A DNA stretch of 64,000 nucleotides from JACVRW01 sp963728495 (GTDB lineage Bacteria; Actinomycetota; Thermoleophilia; Solirubrobacterales; Thermoleophilaceae): positions 62,001 through 126,000 of the forward strand of contig CAVSKI010000005.1 in NCBI GenBank assembly GCA_963728495.1. Reading direction: 5' to 3'. A program made the translations under genes and the position numbers. Shown here one piece after another: positions 60,242 to 64,000 of this stretch. Position 1 is the stretch's first letter, and each line of letters starts with the position of its first letter. Under the pieces are notes generated by a model. It was not told the DNA's origin. It saw nothing but the letters and a program-made list of their open reading frames with translations, and did no database searches.

Positions 60242-61435
60242 TCAGGCCGGCGCGCGTGCCGGGTTGCTCGCGGCGATGAGGGTCTCTCCGCTCTCGGGAT
60301 CGAAGAAGTAGAGACAGTCGGCGCGTACCGCCAGATCGATCTCCTGGCCCGGCTGGATGGCCGGACGCCCGGCCAACCGAGCGGTGAAGAGCGAGCGGTC
60401 GTCCTCGGCGAGCAGCTGGTCGTCGTCGGAGGCCTGAGCCTCGGCCGCCGCGCGCGTGGACTCGGTGTCCACGCGCGGAACGTTGACGGCAAAGATGACG
60501 TTGCTCTCGGAGCCGAGGCCCTCCACCACCTGCACCTCGACGCGCAGCCTCTGAAGGCCGGGATCCGGCGCCGGTCCCGGGAGCTCGAAATCGCTGGGGC
60601 GCAGCCCGGCGATCACGTCGCGCTCCTGGCCCGCCAGAGGGGAGCGGTCGGGGAGAGTGATCGTGTGGCCGCCGAACGCGAGAGTGTTGCCGGCCACCCG
60701 CCCGGCCACCAGGTTCATGGCGGGCGAGCCGATGAAGGCCGCCACGAACAGGTTCACGGGGTGGTCGTACACCTCCTCGGGCGCCGCGCACTGTTGCAGC
60801 ACGCCGTCGCGCAGCACGGCCACGCGCTGGCCGAGCGTCATGGCCTCGACCTGATCGTGTGTCACGTAGATGGTGGTCACGCCGAGGCGCTCGTGCAGGC
60901 GGGCCAGCTCGGCGCGCATGGCTACGCGCAGCTTCGCGTCGAGGTTGGACAGCGGCTCGTCCATGAGAAAGGCGGCGGGCTCGCGCACCATCGCCCGTCC
61001 CATGGCCACGCGCTGGCGCTGGCCGCCGGAGAGCGCGGCCGGCTTTCGCTCCATCAGCGACTCGAGGCCGAGGATGCGCGCCGCCTCGTCCACCCGGCGC
61101 TCGCGCTCGGCGGCGGGCAGGCGCTTCATCCGCAGGGCAAAGCCCAGGTTGCGGCGCACGGTCATGTGCGGGTAGAGGGCGTAGTTCTGAAAGACCATCG
61201 CGATGTCGCGGTCGCGCTCGAGCACGTCGGTCACGTCCTCGCCGCCGAGCCGGATCGTGCCCTCGGTTACCTCCTCGAGGCCGGCGATCATCCGCAGCAG
61301 CGTCGACTTCCCGCAGCCCGAGGGGCCCACGAGCACCACGAACTCGCCGTCCGCGATCTTGAGATCGACGGCATCCACGGCGCGGATATCGCCGTCGAAG
61401 ACCTTGGTGACTCTGTCGAGCTGGACTTCGGCCAT
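60242..61435 (-). CDS. Sugar ABC transporter ATP-binding protein (MalK/UgpC type)
   Basis: 397 residues. The Walker A is VLVGPSGCGKSTLLRMIAGL, the signature LSGGQRQRVAMGRAMVREP and the Walker B AFLMDEPLSNLDAKL. The C-terminal 130 residues form the OB-fold regulatory domain (TLPDRSPLAGQERDVIAGLR). It should energise the transporter whose binding protein and permease are encoded divergently. It shares TGATG with the upstream zinc dehydrogenase. Confidence 0.92.
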   Translation of the reverse strand: MAEVQLDRVTKVFDGDIRAVDAVDLKIADGEFVVLVGPSGCGKSTLLRMIAGLEEVTEGTIRLGGEDVTDVLERDRDIAMVFQNYALYPHMTVRRNLGFALRMKRLPAAERERRVDEAARILGLESLMERKPAALSGGQRQRVAMGRAMVREPAAFLMDEPLSNLDAKLRVAMRAELARLHERLGVTTIYVTHDQVEAMTLGQRVAVLRDGVLQQCAAPEEVYDHPVNLFVAAFIGSPAMNLVAGRVAGNTLAFGGHTITLPDRSPLAGQERDVIAGLRPSDFELPGPAPDPGLQRLRVEVQVVEGLGSESNVIFAVNVPRVDTESTRAAAEAQASDDDQLLAEDDRSLFTARLAGRPAIQPGQEIDLAVRADCLYFFDPESGETLIAASNPARAPA

Positions 61436-62397
61436 CAGGCTGCAGGCTGCAGCAGGATCTTCGCGGTTGCGTCGGGCGCATCGGCCAGCCGCGAGAACGC
61501 GGCCAGCCCGTCGGCCAGCGGCATCACCTCGATCCACTCCGCGGGCAGGGCGTTGGCAGCCAGCAGCGCGAGTGCCTCGTGGAACTCCGCGCGCGTGTAC
61601 GCGAACTGCCCGCGCACGCGGATGCTGCGACGCACGAGATCCGCCACCGGCATGCCGCCGTCGGCCTGCGCCAGGCCCACCACCACCACCTCGCCGCCGG
61701 CCCGCGTCGCGGCGATGGCGGGCCGCCATGTGGCCTCGGCGCCGACGGCGTCGACAGCGAGATCGGCGTCCAGCCCCTCGGCCTCCTCCGCCGTCGCGAG
61801 CGTGCGGGCGGCGCCAAGGCGCCTCGCCCACTCGCGGCGAGCCTCCACCGGCTCCACGGCCACGACCTCGGCCCCCAGCCGGGCCGCCAGGTGCACGTTC
61901 AGCAGCCCGATGGGGCCGCAGCCGATCACGAGCACCCGGCTGCCGCCTCCGAGCTGCGCACCCGCCAGCGCTCCCACGCACACGGCCAGCGGCTCGACCA
62001 GCGCCGCCAGGTTGTCGCTCAACTCGTCGGGTACCTCGAGCAGGGAGTCGCGGGGCACTGCCACGCGGTCGGCGAACACTCCCGGGCGGTGCAGGCCGAG
62101 CAGTTGACGGCTGGCACACAGATTCTCGCGCCCCGCGCGGCATGCCGCGCAGGTCCCGCACACCGTGAGCGGGAAGACCGACCAGCGCCCGGGCAAGCCG
62201 GTGACCGTACCCACGACCTCGTGGCCCAGGACCAGCGGGGGCCGGCGCGGGCCGTGGTGGCCCTTGAAGGGATGGAGGTCGGAGCCGCAGATGCCGGCCA
62301 GCCCCACGTCTAGCACCACCTCGCCGGGCGCCGGCTCGGGATCGGGCAGCTCCTCCATCGCCAGGTTGCGACCTCCGTGCCAGACGAGCGCTCTCAT
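61435..62397 (-). CDS. Zinc-dependent sugar alcohol/sugar-acid dehydrogenase
   Basis: 320 residues, first gene of the operon. The catalytic zinc region is GLAGICGSDLHPFKG and LVLGHEVVGTV. The structural zinc lobe is CGTCAACRAGRENLC. The Rossmann motif is VLVIGCGPIGLLNVHLAARL. It is like sorbitol, L-threonine or L-idonate dehydrogenases. Operon context favours a polyol or aldonate substrate. ATG at 62397, in a 76-base divergent region with two palindromes. Confidence 0.87.
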   Translation of the reverse strand: MRALVWHGGRNLAMEELPDPEPAPGEVVLDVGLAGICGSDLHPFKGHHGPRRPPLVLGHEVVGTVTGLPGRWSVFPLTVCGTCAACRAGRENLCASRQLLGLHRPGVFADRVAVPRDSLLEVPDELSDNLAALVEPLAVCVGALAGAQLGGGSRVLVIGCGPIGLLNVHLAARLGAEVVAVEPVEARREWARRLGAARTLATAEEAEGLDADLAVDAVGAEATWRPAIAATRAGGEVVVVGLAQADGGMPVADLVRRSIRVRGQFAYTRAEFHEALALLAANALPAEWIEVMPLADGLAAFSRLADAPDATAKILLQPAA

Positions 62398-62422
62398 TGA
62401 CAGGTGTGCGAGCATAACAGCG

Positions 62423-62457
62423 GTCCGATTGCCGAACTGCCCTTCCGATAGTCGGAA
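62423..62457. promoter_or_regulatory. Palindromic operator pair between divergent sugar genes
   Basis: TTCCGATAGTCGGAA at 62443-62457 is a perfect 15-base palindrome. GTCCGATTGCCGAAC at 62423-62437 matches it at 10 of 15 positions, with centres 20 bases apart, about two helical turns. The spacing suits two regulator dimers of LacI, IclR or GntR type; the regulator gene is not in the window. Confidence 0.55.
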
Positions 62458-62473
62458 TGCCAAAGGAGTGAAC

Positions 62474-63814
62474 ATGCCTCAGCTGCGGATCCTGGCCGCC
62501 CTGATCGTCAGCGCGCTCGCGCTCTTCGCCGGCGCCTGTGGCGGAGACGACGAGGAATCGAGCTCGGATTCGAGCTCCTCCGGAGGAGAGACCGCCAAGG
62601 CCAAGCCGGGCACCCTCGAGCTGTGGGTGGGTGGCAACTTCGCGGGCGCCACGCCCGGAACGCCGTACCGCGAATGGCTGGACTCCCAGATCGACCGCTT
62701 CAAGGCCGACAACAAGGGCTCGGACGTGAAGATCACCCTTCTCTCGACCGACAACGAGCAGGTCGCGGCCAAGCTGCAGGCCGCCTTCCAGGCCAAGAAG
62801 GCGCCGGACATGATGCTCTTCTACGCGGGCGGCTACACCACGCCGTACGAGAATCAGCTGCTGCAGCTCAACCCGTACTTCGACAAGACCCCGGGCTTCT
62901 TCGACTCGTTGTCGGGCATGGACCTGTCCTGCGAGAACCTCGACTGTGACGGCGGCAAGGGCAAGATCATCGCCGTGCCGCAGGACTTCGGCACCTACGG
63001 CCTCTTCTACAACAAGGCGATGTTCAAGAAGGCGGGCGTCGAGGCCCCGATCGAGACCTGGGACGACCTGCTCAGCGCGTGCACCGCGCTCAAGAAGACC
63101 GGCGTCACCCCGATCACCTTCGGCGATCGCGACGGCTACTCGACCGACAACTGGGTGACCCTGATGTACGGCTCGTACTTCGACGACGGCGACGTGGCCA
63201 AGGTCAACGACGGCGAGCTTCCCTACGCCGATCCCAAGCTCGTCCAGCCGCTGCAGCAGCTGGTCGATCTGCGCGAGCAGGGCTGCCTCAACAAGGACGC
63301 CTCGTCGCGCGAGAACTTCGACGCCAACGCCGACTTCACGTCGGGCAAGAGCGCGATGGTGCTGATGTACCCGGCGGTGATTCCCGACTTCATGAAGAAG
63401 CTGGGCAAGGACCTCGGCATCATGCCCATCCCCGAGTCGAGCGACGGGCCGCTGGCGGGGCGCTCGGTGGGTAACGCGTTCTACAACTACGTGGTGACCA
63501 AGCAGTCCGAGAATCCCGGGCTGGCCTGGGAGTTCATCAAGGTGGCAAGCGACGAGACGGCGGCCGGCGAGCTGCTCACGATCCTGGGCACCCCACCGGC
63601 GCTGAAGGGCGTGGACGAGAGCCTCGTGAAGGACGAGTTCGTGCAGTTCTTCGTCGACGCCGCTCAGGACCCGGCCATGCCCGTGCTCGACAGCGTGATC
63701 CCGGTGCCCGTGGCGCTCACCTACTACAAGGAGCTCCAGCAGGCGCTCTCCGGCAAGAAGACGCCGGAGGAGGCGATGCAGTCGATGGACGACCAGCTGC
63801 CCACGCTCGAGTAG
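62474..63814 (+). CDS. Sugar ABC transporter substrate-binding lipoprotein
   Basis: 446 residues from ATG 62474, with AAAGGAG five bases upstream. The lipoprotein signal is LRILAALIVSALALFAGACG, so the cysteine anchors it. A Ser/Asp/Glu linker follows, then the binding domain of cluster B (extracellular solute-binding family 1), with PGTLELWVGGNF, APDMMLFYAGGYTTPYENQL and GLFYNKAMFKKAGVEAPIET. It captures a sugar or oligo-uronide at the outer membrane face of the cytoplasmic membrane. The permease begins 10 bases later. Confidence 0.9.
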   Translation: MPQLRILAALIVSALALFAGACGGDDEESSSDSSSSGGETAKAKPGTLELWVGGNFAGATPGTPYREWLDSQIDRFKADNKGSDVKITLLSTDNEQVAAKLQAAFQAKKAPDMMLFYAGGYTTPYENQLLQLNPYFDKTPGFFDSLSGMDLSCENLDCDGGKGKIIAVPQDFGTYGLFYNKAMFKKAGVEAPIETWDDLLSACTALKKTGVTPITFGDRDGYSTDNWVTLMYGSYFDDGDVAKVNDGELPYADPKLVQPLQQLVDLREQGCLNKDASSRENFDANADFTSGKSAMVLMYPAVIPDFMKKLGKDLGIMPIPESSDGPLAGRSVGNAFYNYVVTKQSENPGLAWEFIKVASDETAAGELLTILGTPPALKGVDESLVKDEFVQFFVDAAQDPAMPVLDSVIPVPVALTYYKELQQALSGKKTPEEAMQSMDDQLPTLE

Positions 63815-63824
63815 AACCCGGTCG

Positions 63825-64000
63825 ATGGCCAATCGCGACCGCCTGTGGGGGATCGTCTACGTCCTCCCGGCGTTGGCCCTCGTGCTGGCCTTCATCGCCT
63901 ATCCGCTGGCCAGCGTCGTCTACCACGCCTTCACCGAGTGGGACGGCATCGAGGCGCCGGTATGGATCGGGTTCGACAACTTCACCGCTCTGGTCGACGA
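63825..64000 (+). CDS. Sugar ABC transporter permease (MalF/UgpA type), 5' part
   Basis: The first 58 residues are visible before the window ends. They read DRLWGIVYVLPALALVLAFI, then YPLASVVYHAFTEWDGIEAP and WIGFDNFTALVD. The first helix and the IGFDNF motif are typical of the inner-membrane permease of carbohydrate transporters. It should partner with a second permease downstream, the binding protein and the ATPase encoded divergently. Confidence 0.82.
   Translation, partial: MANRDRLWGIVYVLPALALVLAFIAYPLASVVYHAFTEWDGIEAPVWIGFDNFTALVD

Overview
The window is very GC-rich and densely coded. It reads as actinobacterial chromosome, most like the deep-branching Thermoleophilia (Solirubrobacterales-type). 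That assignment is inferred from gene families (paired ArsA-like ATPases, a methyltransferase/GH57/GT4 glucan cassette, DUF11 and prealbumin-like secreted proteins, a PilT ATPase, an RpoD with a short region 1.1) and was not checked against any database. I see no rRNA, tRNA, CRISPR array, prophage or insertion sequence.

Layout. 1-6.3 kb: a catabolic block (TetR, Rieske oxygenase, acyl-CoA dehydrogenase, ADP-forming acyl-CoA synthetase, amine oxidase). 6.2-8.6 kb: an MFS exporter and a TMEM175-type channel. 8.5-12.7 kb: a glucan operon (methyltransferase, CPBP protease, GH57 branching enzyme, GT4 glycosyltransferase) resembling the mycobacterial Rv3030-Rv3032 set. 12.7-18.6 kb: a broken methyltransferase, conserved unknowns, an FMN-binding split-barrel protein, a photolyase and a Lon N-domain protein. 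18.7-30.8 kb: a long minus-strand run holding a membrane-anchored, apparently catalytically dead serine-recombinase-like protein with peptidoglycan-binding domains, a giant 11-residue-repeat surface protein, gamma-glutamyltransferase, FtsZ with a long N-terminal extension, ParA, a DUF11 secreted protein and a SIS-domain protein. 30.8-38.3 kb: a lysozyme-like protein, two ArsA-like ATPases, a cupin, an unknown protein, phytoene synthase with a FAD reductase, and an HxlR regulator. 38.4-48.1 kb: AIM24, a SpoIVB-type peptidase, PilT, RpoD, a response regulator, MoeA, GlpX and dodecin. 48.2-56.2 kb: a HYDIN-type secreted protein, an Lrp/exporter pair, a short-chain dehydrogenase, an ECF sigma factor fused to its own zinc anti-sigma-like domain and membrane tail, a frameshifted thiolase and a zinc alcohol dehydrogenase. 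56.2-64 kb: a sugar/sugar-acid utilisation locus (SDR, GH88, enolase-superfamily dehydratase, aldose epimerase, ABC ATPase, zinc dehydrogenase) divergent from an ABC binding protein and permease around a palindromic operator.

Two signals look least explained. The first is the neighbouring pair of a repeat surface protein and a transmembrane recombinase-like protein. The second is a three-copy intergenic repeat found only between convergent genes (near 34.2, 49.6 and 52.0 kb); most other convergent pairs overlap at their 3' ends. Gene packing is tight: many same-strand neighbours share bases of stop and start codons, often with GTG or TTG starts. Several otherwise conserved genes carry single-base frameshifts, which may be sequencing or assembly errors or real decay.
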